Assembly (NCBI GenBank): GCA_002448815.1
Contig: DKAJ01000001.1
Span: forward strand, 107,822-171,821
From: Micavibrio sp. UBA6929
GTDB taxonomy: Bacteria > Pseudomonadota > Alphaproteobacteria > Micavibrionales > Micavibrionaceae
Length of the DNA: 64,000 nucleotides
Direction of reading: 5' to 3'
Shown: piece after piece, positions 1 through 9,357 of the stretch
How the letters are laid out: every line of letters starts with the position of its first letter
Position numbering within the stretch: the stretch's first letter is position 1
Translations under genes and position numbers: made by a program
Notes under the pieces: generated by a model
Databases searched by the model: none
Seen by the model: the letters and a program-made list of their open reading frames with translations, nothing else
Told to the model about the DNA's origin: nothing

Positions 1-111
1 ATTAAATATGTTCGCCGCATCGAAGAATTAGTGGGCGCACCTGTAACATTGCTCTCCACATCGCCCGAGCGAGATGATACAATCGTAATGGAAGACCCAT
101 TTGTAAAGTAA
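1..111 (+). CDS. purA: Adenylosuccinate synthetase, C-terminal end (partial)
   Basis: Only the last 36 codons are in the window, ending in TAA. The translation reads YVRRIEELVGAPVTLLSTSP and then ERDDTIVMEDPF, which matches the conserved C-terminus of PurA, including the RIEELxGxP stretch and the SPERDDTI segment. PurA makes adenylosuccinate from IMP and aspartate using GTP, the committed step to AMP, in the cytosol. The 5' end lies outside the window. A hairpin covers the stop codon. The family call is firm despite the short fragment, because this tail is highly conserved. Confidence 0.9.
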   Translation: MKYVRRIEELVGAPVTLLSTSPERDDTIVMEDPFVK

Positions 112-124
112 ACAAATGGTCTTC
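91..124 (+). terminator. Hairpin spanning the purA stop codon, probable terminator
   Basis: Bases 91-104 pair with 112-124 (GAAGAC-C-CATTTGT against ACAAATG-GTCTTC) in a 13-bp stem with one bulged C and a 7-base loop that contains the stop codon. No clean run of T follows, so it may act as a weak or Rho-assisted terminator or as an mRNA 3'-end stabiliser. Confidence 0.45.
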
Positions 125-161
125 TGTTGTGTGAAGATTGTATCAATAAAAGGTTGTTTTT

Positions 162-2204
162 GTGGCTGCTAAGTCATCCCCGATCAGCGAAAGTAAAAAC
201 ACGGTTAGTCTCGGCGCGAAGATCAAAATTTATTATGATCGTCCGCTGCCCGAGTATGATCATGGGCCGTTAAAAGCGTACGAAGCAGTCAGTTACTTAA
301 ATGATGTAACAAAGTGCTACGCGCTCATTTGTGAACGTGCCTATATGCCGCGCCTGACTTTGGTTGAAAATTATGTGCGTGTGAATAACCCCGGATTGGT
401 TAATCTGGTGGGCAATGGGGTTGTGTTCTGGACGCCCGCTAAAGAAGAGCGTTATGTCTTTGTTTATCAGACACGGGCAAGCGCCCAAAAAATCAGTGAT
501 GATAAACCAGAAATAGCGCTAGGGTTGAGCCCGTCTATGGTGCTTAAGAATATTATCCCGCCATTTGTAAGTATTCTCACCGATCTTGAGCATAAACGCA
601 TAAATCACGGCAGCTTGTGCCTGTCGAATGTCTTTGCGCAATACCAGGATAATAATATTGTCGACGTGTTTATAGGCGATATGCTGTCGTTACCATACGG
701 CATGGCGCAGCCATCAATTTATAAAACTGTGCCAACAGCATTGGCCGAGCAAGGTGGCATAGGAACAGGTTATATTGCCAATGATATTTATGCGTTTGGT
801 GTGTGTGTTGCCCTCATGCTTCGCACAAAAGACCCGATGGAAGGGAAGTCCGATGATTTTATCATAGAGGCAAAATTACAAAAGGGCAGCTACGCAACCC
901 TGCTTGACAAGCAGCGCTTTAGTGGGCCATTTCTTGAGTTGCTAAAAGGTGTCTTGCAAGATGATCCTTTAAAGCGCTGGAGCGTAGAAGAAATATCTTT
1001 GTGGTATGACGGGCGTCAATTATCACCAAAGCAAAACCCGCCGCCAAAAATTGCGCCGCGCCCGTTAGAGTTTGAAAATAAAAAATATAATCAAATTGCA
1101 ACGCTTGCTAAGGAGCTTTCTAAAGCGCCAGCAAGTGCCGCGCATCTTGTAGAAAGCGGACAGCTTTCCCATTGGCTGGAAAGAGCCTTAAGTGATAAAA
1201 AAGCAGTGGCGCGATATGAACGCGCAATGGGCTTTGTGCGTGAAAATCTAAAAACACATGAAAAAAACATCATGATCGCATCTAACCTTGCCATAGGTAT
1301 GAACACAGCAAATCCCATCTTTTATAAAGGGCGCGCTCTATACCCTGAGGCATTTGGCGATAAATTAATTGAGGCCACAGAAAAGGGAGAAGATCCTAAC
1401 CCTATCGTCGAAATCTTAAAACAAGGGCTGTTTAATAGCTGGTTTATTTTTAAGCTTGAGGCCGGCGGATCAGATTATCTGGGTATGTCCGAACATTTCG
1501 AAGCCGCGCGCAATGCGCTGCGGGGTAAGAAAACAGGCTATGGCGTTGAACGCTGCATTTATATGCTCTCTAAACGCGTGCATTGTATGAGTCCATTGCT
1601 TAAAAATGTAATCGCTTATGATGCGGCAGAAATTGCATTGAAACTGGATAGGCTTCTGGAGCAAAACCCAAAAGCGGTTTCGCAGTTAATGGATCGTCAT
1701 ATTGCAGCCTTCTTGATCGAGCGTGAACCACAGGTGATCGAGCGGCGATTATTCGATTTGGATTCCCCGCACCAAAGCGAGGTCATGCATGCGATCTTGA
1801 GCTGTTATGCTGCTATTCAAAAGCGCCATAAAATTGATTCTTTGCCGCATCTGGCCAAAGCACTTTTGAAAAAGATAAAGCCTTGTTACCGTGTCTTTTA
1901 TGATTTGACGCTGCGCAAGACGATTGAGGATAAGGTATCTAAGGCCGCTGAAAAGGGTGATTTGCCGGGGATGCTCTCGATGATTGAGGATCCAGTTACG
2001 CGAAGCCGTGACCGCAAGGCATACAACAGCGCCGTAGAAGAATATTATAAGTTGGAAATTGAATCGCAAGAACTTCAGATGAACCTGATTGACCGTAGCA
2101 GTTTTAATAAAAGCTTCGGACGTGAGATATCAGCGATGATTGCAAGTGGTCTGTCGATCATCGTCATTGTGTTTATCGCAATATCATTTTACACGGGCGG
2201 CTAG
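162..2204 (+). CDS. Membrane-anchored protein kinase-like protein (pseudokinase)
   Basis: The 680-residue product resembles the Hanks-type kinase fold, but the catalytic signatures are degenerate. The catalytic loop, normally HRDLKxxN, reads HGSLCLSN (residues 149-156), so the catalytic Asp is Ser. The DFG position reads IGDM (171-174). The helix-F motif is preserved as NDIYAFG (207-213), and DDPLKRWSVEEI resembles the C-lobe DPxxRxTxxEL motif. No glycine-rich loop is evident. About 330 residues of unassigned sequence follow, then one C-terminal transmembrane helix (about 652-676) and a very short tail. Start is GTG with AAAGG eight bases upstream. The next gene follows 5 bases after the stop and encodes another membrane protein, so the two are probably one operon. 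The likely role is a scaffold or sensor rather than an active kinase; this is inference. Confidence 0.7.
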   Translation: MAAKSSPISESKNTVSLGAKIKIYYDRPLPEYDHGPLKAYEAVSYLNDVTKCYALICERAYMPRLTLVENYVRVNNPGLVNLVGNGVVFWTPAKEERYVFVYQTRASAQKISDDKPEIALGLSPSMVLKNIIPPFVSILTDLEHKRINHGSLCLSNVFAQYQDNNIVDVFIGDMLSLPYGMAQPSIYKTVPTALAEQGGIGTGYIANDIYAFGVCVALMLRTKDPMEGKSDDFIIEAKLQKGSYATLLDKQRFSGPFLELLKGVLQDDPLKRWSVEEISLWYDGRQLSPKQNPPPKIAPRPLEFENKKYNQIATLAKELSKAPASAAHLVESGQLSHWLERALSDKKAVARYERAMGFVRENLKTHEKNIMIASNLAIGMNTANPIFYKGRALYPEAFGDKLIEATEKGEDPNPIVEILKQGLFNSWFIFKLEAGGSDYLGMSEHFEAARNALRGKKTGYGVERCIYMLSKRVHCMSPLLKNVIAYDAAEIALKLDRLLEQNPKAVSQLMDRHIAAFLIEREPQVIERRLFDLDSPHQSEVMHAILSCYAAIQKRHKIDSLPHLAKALLKKIKPCYRVFYDLTLRKTIEDKVSKAAEKGDLPGMLSMIEDPVTRSRDRKAYNSAVEEYYKLEIESQELQMNLIDRSSFNKSFGREISAMIASGLSIIVIVFIAISFYTGG

Positions 2205-2209
2205 GAACG

Positions 2210-2830
2210 ATGGCAAAGGCAGATAAAGCGCAGAAAAAGGGCAATGGTGGCAAAATATTTTTTGTCCTGATGGCGATCATTTGTTCATTGATTGCCTTGC
2301 CCAGTACAATTTTACTGGCGATTGGGTGTTTGCCTTCGATCGTCGCCTTTTTTGTTGATCGGACAAAGTTAAAGGCACGCGCGATTTCAGTTGCGGCGTT
2401 AAATCTCGCCGCGTGTAGCTTCTATTTGTTGACTCTTTGGTCGCGTGGCGATGAGCTGTTTTTTGCGCTGGAATTGGTTGCTGATCCGGTGAATGTGATT
2501 GTGATGTATACCGGCGCGGCGGCTGGGTATGGAGTTGATTGGTTCCTCAGCGGCGCTGTAAGCCAAATTTTGTACGCAAAGGCAAAGTCACGGCAACAAA
2601 CGATCCAAAAACGCCAAAAAGAATTGATACAGCGCTGGGGCCGTGTTGTTTCTGGTAAGAAGCAAGATTTAGAAGGCGAAGGCAATGTTTCTGATGCGGA
2701 TGAGGGCGCTCCTGAGGGTGACACCTCAAGCGGTTCTAAGCGTAAGGGCGGAGATAAAGCTGAGCAGACCCCTTCCAAAGCTGCCTTGCAGCAAGAGATG
2801 AAAGATACATTCGCCTCTGAAGAGGGCTAG
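2210..2830 (+). CDS. Multi-pass membrane protein with charged cytoplasmic tail, unknown function
   Basis: The 206-residue product has a short lysine-rich N-terminus, then hydrophobic segments at roughly 15-35, 38-50, 58-78 and 90-115. A long basic coiled stretch (about 120-150, rich in K, R and Q) leads to an acidic, serine- and glycine-rich tail that looks disordered. No family was recognised. The start is 6 bases from the pseudokinase stop, with AGGA inside the spacer, so co-translation with that gene is likely and a physical partnership at the inner membrane is a fair guess. The stop codon interleaves with the stop of the convergent lipoprotein gene, the two ends sharing CTAG. Confidence 0.6.
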   Translation: MAKADKAQKKGNGGKIFFVLMAIICSLIALPSTILLAIGCLPSIVAFFVDRTKLKARAISVAALNLAACSFYLLTLWSRGDELFFALELVADPVNVIVMYTGAAAGYGVDWFLSGAVSQILYAKAKSRQQTIQKRQKELIQRWGRVVSGKKQDLEGEGNVSDADEGAPEGDTSSGSKRKGGDKAEQTPSKAALQQEMKDTFASEEG

Positions 2831-3483
2831 CTTGAAACAGCAGTATGCTTAGGCCGTGGCATAGGTTTTGGCGCTGCATGTCCATGTGATTGCATTAAGG
2901 CACGAATAATCCGAAAATTCTTTTCCAAGGTTAGGTCATCTGGATAACGGCGCTTTGCCCATTGTGTCAGGTCAAATGCATCCTCATACAATTTCATAGA
3001 AAGCAAATGCGTCGAAGCATCGTCAACTAAGCGTATATAATCGTGTTCGGACAAGTTGCGCGTATCGGCGCTAAACAGGATTTGATCATATATCTTTTGT
3101 GCCTCAAGGGCGCGTTCGTTCTTTGTGTAAAAGGCAATAAGCGCCTCACGTAAGGGGAGGCTTTTAGGGCTGAGTGCGAGTGCTTTCTTAAGGTATGTTT
3201 CTTGCTGATCAATATTGCCCAGTGCGCCTTGTATTTTGGCTGCCAGCGTATAGTCGCTTATGGTGGCCTTATCGCCCTTGATGATGCAGTTCATGACATT
3301 CATCGCGGTTTGCGGGTCTTTGTGAAACAACAGCGCATGAGCGTAATCGCGTGCATGATCAATGTCTTCAGGCGCTTGGACGTATCGCTTTTCAATAGCA
3401 TCTAAATTGGAATAGTCACGCACACTGGTTCCCGCGCAGGCAGGGATCAGTAAAAGGCTTGTCAGTAAAAGTAATTTTCTCAT
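2827..3483 (-). CDS. TPR-containing lipoprotein
   Basis: I start at the ATG at 3483. It gives a textbook lipoprotein signal, MRKLLLLTSLLLIPAC, with the lipobox Cys at residue 16. A longer frame upstream to 3585 adds 34 residues that would bury this signal. The 218-residue product then carries alternating A-rich helices (YAHALLFHKDPQTAMNVMN; IQGALGNIDQQETYLKKALALSP) typical of TPR-like repeats and ends in a proline-rich tail. It resembles the TadD-like and pilotin-like TPR lipoproteins, but no pilus or secretion genes are nearby, so the partner is unknown. It would sit in the periplasm, anchored to a membrane by lipid. Confidence 0.65.
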   Translation of the reverse strand: MRKLLLLTSLLLIPACAGTSVRDYSNLDAIEKRYVQAPEDIDHARDYAHALLFHKDPQTAMNVMNCIIKGDKATISDYTLAAKIQGALGNIDQQETYLKKALALSPKSLPLREALIAFYTKNERALEAQKIYDQILFSADTRNLSEHDYIRLVDDASTHLLSMKLYEDAFDLTQWAKRRYPDDLTLEKNFRIIRALMQSHGHAAPKPMPRPKHTAVSS

Positions 3484-3566
3484 CTTGGGCGCTATACTAA
3501 GACGATTTCCAGTGAATTTAAAGATTGAAGATTGACCCATGCACGAAATTGCGCGAAAAACAGGGA

Positions 3567-4484
3567 ATGAAGCAATTAACCGCACTGAGCGATATAACGC
3601 AAACCGAACAAGGCGCCGTCATCATTATTGGTAATTTTGATGGGGTTCACCGTGGTCACGTGGCTTTGCTGCGCGCGGCGCGTGATATTGCACAGGCCAA
3701 TAATGTGCCTTGCGGTGTGCTGACGTTTGAGCCGCATCCACGACGCTTATTCCGCGCCGATGAGCCACCTGGCCGCATCACCCCGTGCACCATTAAGGCC
3801 GCGCGCCTTGACGCGGCAGGCATGGATTTTGTGCTATCTATTCCTTTTGATTGGGAATTCGCCAGCCAGTCAAGCGATTACTTTATTCAAGAAATTTTGC
3901 AAAACACGCTTAAGGCCACGCATGTTGTGGTCGGATATAATTTCCGTTTTGGTCAATTGCGCCAAGGGCAGCCATCAGACATTCGTGATGCAGGCATTCA
4001 TGTCACCATCATTGATGAACTGCAACAAGACGGCGGTGATGCCCTGTCATCAAGCGCGGTGCGTCAATTATTGCGTCATGGTGATATTGAAAAAGCCAAC
4101 CATATTTTGGGGTGGGATTGGGAAATTCAAGGACAAGTCGTCAAGGGCGATCAACGCGGGCGCGAATTAGGCTACCCCACGGCGAATTTAAAATTGGGCG
4201 AAACCATTCACCCGGCCTATGGCATTTATGCGGCGCAAGTCTGCGTGCAGGGCGAGGATGAATGGCACAAATCTGCCGTGAATATTGGTATTCGCCCGAT
4301 GTTCGAGGTTCCTGTAGCGCAGGTTGAGGCACATATCCTAGATTTCGACCGTGACATATATGATAAAATTTTGCGCGTGCGTCTTGTAAAAAGACTGCGC
4401 GGCGAAGCCAAGTTCGATAGCCTTGAGGCCTTGATCGAGCAAATTGAAAAAGACTGCGAACAAACACGCAGCGTATTAAACTAA
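3567..4484 (+). CDS. ribF: Bifunctional riboflavin kinase / FAD synthetase
   Basis: RibF phosphorylates riboflavin to FMN and adenylylates FMN to FAD in the cytosol. The N-terminal nucleotidyltransferase domain shows the signature GNFDGVHRGH near residue 23 and later FEPHP and YNFRFG. The C-terminal flavokinase domain shows GRELGYPTANL and the segment AVNIGIRPMF. At about 305 residues it matches the family's usual length. I chose the ATG at 3567 because the protein then begins MKQLTALSD, shortly before the fold, as in relatives; an in-frame TTG at 3525 would add 14 unconserved residues. Two transporter genes follow closely, then ileS. In many proteobacteria ribF lies directly before ileS, so the transporters look inserted. 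Confidence 0.93.
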   Translation: MKQLTALSDITQTEQGAVIIIGNFDGVHRGHVALLRAARDIAQANNVPCGVLTFEPHPRRLFRADEPPGRITPCTIKAARLDAAGMDFVLSIPFDWEFASQSSDYFIQEILQNTLKATHVVVGYNFRFGQLRQGQPSDIRDAGIHVTIIDELQQDGGDALSSSAVRQLLRHGDIEKANHILGWDWEIQGQVVKGDQRGRELGYPTANLKLGETIHPAYGIYAAQVCVQGEDEWHKSAVNIGIRPMFEVPVAQVEAHILDFDRDIYDKILRVRLVKRLRGEAKFDSLEALIEQIEKDCEQTRSVLN

Positions 4485-4496
4485 AAGGTAAGTGTA

Positions 4497-5429
4497 ATGG
4501 ATGTTTTTGGTGTAATTATGGCGGACTTAGTGCCGCTATATTTATTGATTGGCGTTGGCTATATTGCAGGGCGTTATTTGGATGTGAACCTGCATTCGAT
4601 TTCCCGGATTTGTTTGTATATCTTACTGCCGCCAGTGTTCTTGGGCGCGATGACGCGCATCGATATTCAACCATCGTTGATCGTGCTGCCGCTTATAACG
4701 CTGGTGTCATCATATATCATTACGCTGAGTGCGCTGAATATTGCCAAACGCATCTGGCAGGACGGCACCGCCAATTCGATTGCCAGCGCTGCGGTGAATG
4801 CGAACGCCGTGTATTTTGGTTTGCCTATTGTTTTGGCGCTCTTTGGTCCGCATGGTGCGTCGATTTACCTGTTTATGAATCTGGGCGGCGCAATTAATAA
4901 TGCAAGCCTCAGTTACTATATCTCGGCGCGCGGACGCTTTACCGTACAACAAAGCCTAAAGCGCCTGATGAAATTGCCCGTTTTGTATGCTGTTGTATTG
5001 GGGTTGGTCTTTAACTATGCAGGCATCACCATGAACCCCATTGCCGAGAAATATTGGGATTACGCCGCAGGTGCATTAACCATTTTGGGGATGATGATGA
5101 TCGGGATTTCAGTATCAAAACTGGGCGGTCTTTCTATCCGCTGGGGCGAGCTTGGCGCGCTATTTTTGATTAAATATGTCGCATGGCCAGTGATGCTTGG
5201 CGCTGTGATCTTTGCGGATGTGCATTGGTTTGGCCTGTTAAATCATGAGATTTACGCCTTGATGATTATTTTGTCCTTTATGCCATTATTTGCGAATTAC
5301 GTGGCCTATGCGGCGGAAAATAACCTGTTCCCCGAGCGCGCAGGCAGTGCCGTCCTGCTCAGCAGTCTTTTCTCAACCGTGGCTATTCCCTTTGCCTATT
5401 TCCTTATTAAGTATTTTGGGTTTAATTAG
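4497..5429 (+). CDS. AEC-family membrane transporter
   Basis: The 310-residue product is almost wholly hydrophobic, with about ten predicted transmembrane segments. It opens with LVPLYLLIGVGYIAGRYL, the N-terminal pattern of the auxin efflux carrier (Mem_trans) family. The central NANAVYFGLPI segment is the family's conserved N-x-x-x-x-GxP region. Bacterial members export or import organic anions such as malate or malonate, but the substrate cannot be read from sequence. AAGG lies 8 bases before the ATG. The next gene is a paralogue that starts 3 bases after this stop. Confidence 0.85.
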   Translation: MDVFGVIMADLVPLYLLIGVGYIAGRYLDVNLHSISRICLYILLPPVFLGAMTRIDIQPSLIVLPLITLVSSYIITLSALNIAKRIWQDGTANSIASAAVNANAVYFGLPIVLALFGPHGASIYLFMNLGGAINNASLSYYISARGRFTVQQSLKRLMKLPVLYAVVLGLVFNYAGITMNPIAEKYWDYAAGALTILGMMMIGISVSKLGGLSIRWGELGALFLIKYVAWPVMLGAVIFADVHWFGLLNHEIYALMIILSFMPLFANYVAYAAENNLFPERAGSAVLLSSLFSTVAIPFAYFLIKYFGFN

Positions 5430-5432
5430 CGC

Positions 5433-6371
5433 ATGGATGTTGTTCTTACATTAGCCGGTAATTTGGTGCCGTTATATGCCCTGATTGTTTTGGGGTATAT
5501 CGCAGGCAAATTTTTTAATGTCGATCGCCAGACGCTGGGCGCGCTAGGCATTTATATCATTATGCCGATTGTTACATTTGGCTATGTTGCGCAAATGGAA
5601 TTCCGGCCGAGCTATATCGCGCTGCCGGTTGTGTTTTATGTGATGATCACATGCGTGTGTTTTATCTGGCTTGCGGCAGGTAAAAGGGTTTATGGCGATA
5701 GTCGTGCGAATTTGATGGCGATTTCGTCGGCCTCAGGCAATACGGGATATTTTGGCTTGCCGCTGGCGCTGATGCTGCTGCCCGAGGAATGGGTCGGCGT
5801 TTACATTTTTGCAAATCTAGGGGCGCTTTTGTTCGAGGCTACAATCCTGTATTACCTTGCCGCGCGCGGGCGGTTCAGCGTCCGTGAAAGCCTGATTAAG
5901 CTTGCACGCTTTCCAACGATATATGCCGTGGCCGCAGGTGTGGCCTATAATCTCTCTGGCGCAGGAATGGCCGATGTGGTTGTCACATATTGGGAGTATT
6001 TCAAGGGATCGTACGTTGTTATCGGCATGATGATTATCGGCGCGGCCTTGGCCAAGGTTAAGCGCATGGTGTGGGCGCCGCGTTTTATATCGCTGACCTT
6101 TGCGGGAAAATTTATCATGCTGCCCCTTATAAGTGTGGGGCTGATCATGTTGGATCAATCGGCGCTGCACCTATTTGATGCGCAGGTGCATAAGATTATG
6201 TTCATCCTGACGATTGTGCCGATTGGCGCGAATATTGCCGCCTTTGCCGTTGAAATGGATCTGAAACCTGAAAAGGCCGCCAGCACAATTTTATACAGCA
6301 CCGTTTTTGCCCTGATCTCGATCCCGTTTTCGTTGTATTTGTATGAGAATTTCATCGCAATAACCCCTTGA
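5433..6371 (+). CDS. AEC-family membrane transporter (second tandem copy)
   Basis: The 312-residue product is a paralogue of the preceding gene. It shares the opening LVPLYALIVLGYIAGKFF, the SASGNTGYFGLPLAL core and the same overall helix pattern, but overall similarity is moderate, so the duplication is not recent. The two may form separate transporters or work together; the family is thought to act as dimers. The spacing of 3 bases between the genes implies translational coupling. Its end overlaps a possible upstream extension of ileS but not the start chosen for ileS. Substrate unknown. Confidence 0.85.
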   Translation: MDVVLTLAGNLVPLYALIVLGYIAGKFFNVDRQTLGALGIYIIMPIVTFGYVAQMEFRPSYIALPVVFYVMITCVCFIWLAAGKRVYGDSRANLMAISSASGNTGYFGLPLALMLLPEEWVGVYIFANLGALLFEATILYYLAARGRFSVRESLIKLARFPTIYAVAAGVAYNLSGAGMADVVVTYWEYFKGSYVVIGMMIIGAALAKVKRMVWAPRFISLTFAGKFIMLPLISVGLIMLDQSALHLFDAQVHKIMFILTIVPIGANIAAFAVEMDLKPEKAASTILYSTVFALISIPFSLYLYENFIAITP

Positions 6372-6403
6372 TTTTAGCGCCCCGCGCAGCCATAGTGCTT
6401 CGC

Positions 6404-9319
6404 ATGAGCGAGCAAAATAAAGACCAGTACAAAGAAACCGTATTCCTGCCTAAAACCGATTTCCCTATGCGGGGCGGTTTGCCGCAAAAGGAACCTGAAA
6501 TCCTGAAAAAATGGCAAGAGATGAACCTGTATGGTCAGCTCATGTCCCGCGCGGACGAACAAGGCAAAAAGCCTTGGATTTTGCATGATGGCCCGCCATA
6601 TGCGAACGGCAATATTCACATGGGTCATGCGCTCAATAAAATTTTAAAAGACGTGATTATCAAATCACGCGCGATGACAGGCTATAAAACGCCTTACGTT
6701 CCTGGCTGGGATTGTCATGGTTTGCCGATTGAATGGAAAATCGAAGAGAAATACCGCAACGCGGGTAAGGATAAGGACGAGGTCGATATCCTTGATTTTC
6801 GTGATGAATGCCGCAAATTCGCAGGCGAATGGGTCGAAACGCAAAGCGCACAGTTTCAGCGCCTCGGCGTGACAGGGGACTGGGAAACGCCGTACCTAAC
6901 CATGCGTGAGCGCGCCGAAGGCAAGATCGTCCGCGAAATCCATAAGTTCGCCTTAAATGGTTTGCTTTACAAAGGCGCAAAGCCTGTGATGTGGTCTGTC
7001 GTTGAAAAAACGGCTCTGGCCGAGGCTGAGGTCGAGTATAAAGAGCATAAATCCGTCACGATTTGGGTGCGCTTCCCAGTGAAGCAAACAAACGTGCCGT
7101 TACTGGAAGGTGCAGACGTTGTGATCTGGACAACAACGCCTTGGACAATTCCATCAAACCGTGCGATTGCCTTTGGTGAAGGCATCGAATACGGCGTTTA
7201 TCAATATGAAGGCGGCAAAATCGCCATGGCGACATCACTGGCCGAGGGCGTCAAAGCGCAAGCAGGCATCGAAGAATGGGAATGCCTTGGCACATTTGAT
7301 GGTGCGCAGGTTGCTGGCACAGTGTGCAAACATCCACTTGCCACCAGCGATGCGCATTATGATGCGTTTGATGTGCCTGTATTGCAGGCTGATTTTGTGA
7401 CCGATGATGCGGGTACAGGTTTCGTTCACTGCGCCGCAGGCCATGGTGAGGATGACTTTAACTTGGTGCGTGCAGAAAACGCCCGCCGCGAAGCACATAA
7501 CGCGCAAAGCACGTCAGACGACCAATTGCCATTGATTGAAATTACCGACAATGTTACCGATGATGGTAAATTCCGCCCGCATGTTGGCCTGTTCGCAGGG
7601 ATGGAAGTCTACACCCAAAAAGGGGAGCTTGGCGGCGGTAACTTTGCTGTTCTGAAGGCTTTGACAGAGGTTGGTAAATTGCTTGCCAAGGGATCTGTGC
7701 GCCACGAATATCCGCATAGCTGGCGTTCAAAGGCACCCTTGATTTTCCGTACAACCCCGCAATGGTTTATTGCAATGGACCGCACGGGCACATCTGCGAA
7801 TGAAACATTGCGCGATGTAGCGCTGGGTGCGATCAAGGAAACAAACTGGTACCCGTCCAAAGGCGAAACGCGTATCACGTCAATGATCGAAAATCGCCCT
7901 GACTGGTGTATCAGCCGTCAACGCGCATGGGGCGTGCCGATTGCATTATTCTTGCACAAAGAAACAGGTGAGGTCCTCGGTGGGCCAGAAGCCGAAGGTG
8001 TCTATAGCCGCATCGGCGATGCATTCGAGGCCGAAGGTGCAGATTGCTGGTGGCACGATGGCGCAACCGCGCGCTTCCTTGAGGGGACATCATTTAACCC
8101 TGAGGACTATGATCAGGTCTTTGATATTGTGGATGTTTGGTTTGAATCAGGCTCAACCCACGCCTTTGTTGTTGGCGATGATCAAACATGGCCGCATTAC
8201 GCAGGTGTCGATCAGATTGACCTGTATCTTGAAGGATCGGATCAGCACCGCGGCTGGTTCCACTCAAGCCTATTGGAAAGCTGCGGCACGAATGGCCGCG
8301 CACCCTATAAGAACGTGCTGACCCACGGTTTTGTTTTGGATGAAAAGGGCTATAAAATGTCCAAATCATTGGGCAACGTGGTTGATCCGCTTAAGATGAT
8401 GGAGCAATACGGCGCGGACATTTTACGTCTGTGGGTGATGCTTTCCGATACATCCGAGGATATCCGCATCGGCAAGGAAACCATGAAAAATACAGGTGAT
8501 CTATATCGCCGTATCCGTAATACATTGCGCTTTTTACTGGGCGCGATGGATGGTTTTACCGAAGGCGAAGCCGTTGATCTGGGCGATGTAAAATCCTTGC
8601 CAGCGCTTGAGCAATTAATGCTTCACCGCCTGCACGAAGTGGATGACATGATCCGCGCGCATATTGAGAAATATGAGTTTTCTCGCATTGCCAAATTGTT
8701 GCATGATTATTGTAACGAAGATTTGTCGGCATTTTATTTTGATATCCGTAAAGATGCGCTGTATTGCGATGCGCAGGGCAGCGACCGCCGCCGCGCGTGC
8801 CGCACCGTTTTGGTTGAGATTTTCTCATACCTGACGGCATGGATGGCGCCGATTTTGTCGTTCACCGCCGAAGAAGCATGGTCGCACCGCCCGCAAGGTA
8901 TGCTGGGCGATGAGCAAAGCGTCCACTTGCGCGAGTTTCCATCCGTGCCTGCATCATGGCAAAATGATGCCTTGGCGGCGCAATGGACGCAAATTAAGGC
9001 TGTCCGCAAGGCCGTGACCGAAGCAATTGAGCCACTGCGCGCAAGTAAAGAGCTAGGCTCATCGCTTGAGGCGCATCCGGTTGTTAGCGTAACTGCTGAT
9101 CAGTTTGAGGCATTGCAAGGCGTTGATTTGGCCGAGGTCGCAATCACATCGCAGGCAAAAATCGTATCAGGTGATGCGCTGTCTGTTCAGGTGGAAAAGG
9201 CCGAGGGCGGTAAATGTGTGCGCTGCTGGCAGGTGAAGCCTGAGGTGAGCGAAGCCAATGACGTGTGCCATCGCTGCGCCGAGGCTGTCGCGGCAATGCC
9301 ACAAGAAAAGGTCGCGTAA
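6404..9319 (+). CDS. ileS: Isoleucyl-tRNA synthetase
   Basis: This class I synthetase charges tRNA-Ile. The HIGH-type motif appears in PPYANGNIHMGHAL near the N-terminus, the KMSKS loop as KMSKSLGN, and the editing (CP1) domain includes the TTTPWTIPSN segment. The C-terminus carries the zinc-binding pair CVRCW and CHRC, typical of bacterial IleRS. The 971-residue length is typical. I start at ATG 6404 (MSEQNKDQYKETVFLP), since the family begins close to the ETVxLPxTxFPMRGxLP segment; a TTG at 6368 would add 12 residues. lspA, which follows ileS in many proteobacteria, is absent here; the downstream gene is the convergent msrA. Confidence 0.97.
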   Translation: MSEQNKDQYKETVFLPKTDFPMRGGLPQKEPEILKKWQEMNLYGQLMSRADEQGKKPWILHDGPPYANGNIHMGHALNKILKDVIIKSRAMTGYKTPYVPGWDCHGLPIEWKIEEKYRNAGKDKDEVDILDFRDECRKFAGEWVETQSAQFQRLGVTGDWETPYLTMRERAEGKIVREIHKFALNGLLYKGAKPVMWSVVEKTALAEAEVEYKEHKSVTIWVRFPVKQTNVPLLEGADVVIWTTTPWTIPSNRAIAFGEGIEYGVYQYEGGKIAMATSLAEGVKAQAGIEEWECLGTFDGAQVAGTVCKHPLATSDAHYDAFDVPVLQADFVTDDAGTGFVHCAAGHGEDDFNLVRAENARREAHNAQSTSDDQLPLIEITDNVTDDGKFRPHVGLFAGMEVYTQKGELGGGNFAVLKALTEVGKLLAKGSVRHEYPHSWRSKAPLIFRTTPQWFIAMDRTGTSANETLRDVALGAIKETNWYPSKGETRITSMIENRPDWCISRQRAWGVPIALFLHKETGEVLGGPEAEGVYSRIGDAFEAEGADCWWHDGATARFLEGTSFNPEDYDQVFDIVDVWFESGSTHAFVVGDDQTWPHYAGVDQIDLYLEGSDQHRGWFHSSLLESCGTNGRAPYKNVLTHGFVLDEKGYKMSKSLGNVVDPLKMMEQYGADILRLWVMLSDTSEDIRIGKETMKNTGDLYRRIRNTLRFLLGAMDGFTEGEAVDLGDVKSLPALEQLMLHRLHEVDDMIRAHIEKYEFSRIAKLLHDYCNEDLSAFYFDIRKDALYCDAQGSDRRRACRTVLVEIFSYLTAWMAPILSFTAEEAWSHRPQGMLGDEQSVHLREFPSVPASWQNDALAAQWTQIKAVRKAVTEAIEPLRASKELGSSLEAHPVVSVTADQFEALQGVDLAEVAITSQAKIVSGDALSVQVEKAEGGKCVRCWQVKPEVSEANDVCHRCAEAVAAMPQEKVA

Positions 9320-9357
9320 AATCCGCAACCTGATCTTTGCGCTGTTGCGGCGCGCTG

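Noticed and set aside
9323..9350. CCGCAAC and GTTGCGG, an exact 7-bp inverted repeat between ileS and msrA.
   Set aside because: It has a 14-base loop and no T-run on either strand; too weak to call a terminator, although it could still end one of the two convergent transcripts.
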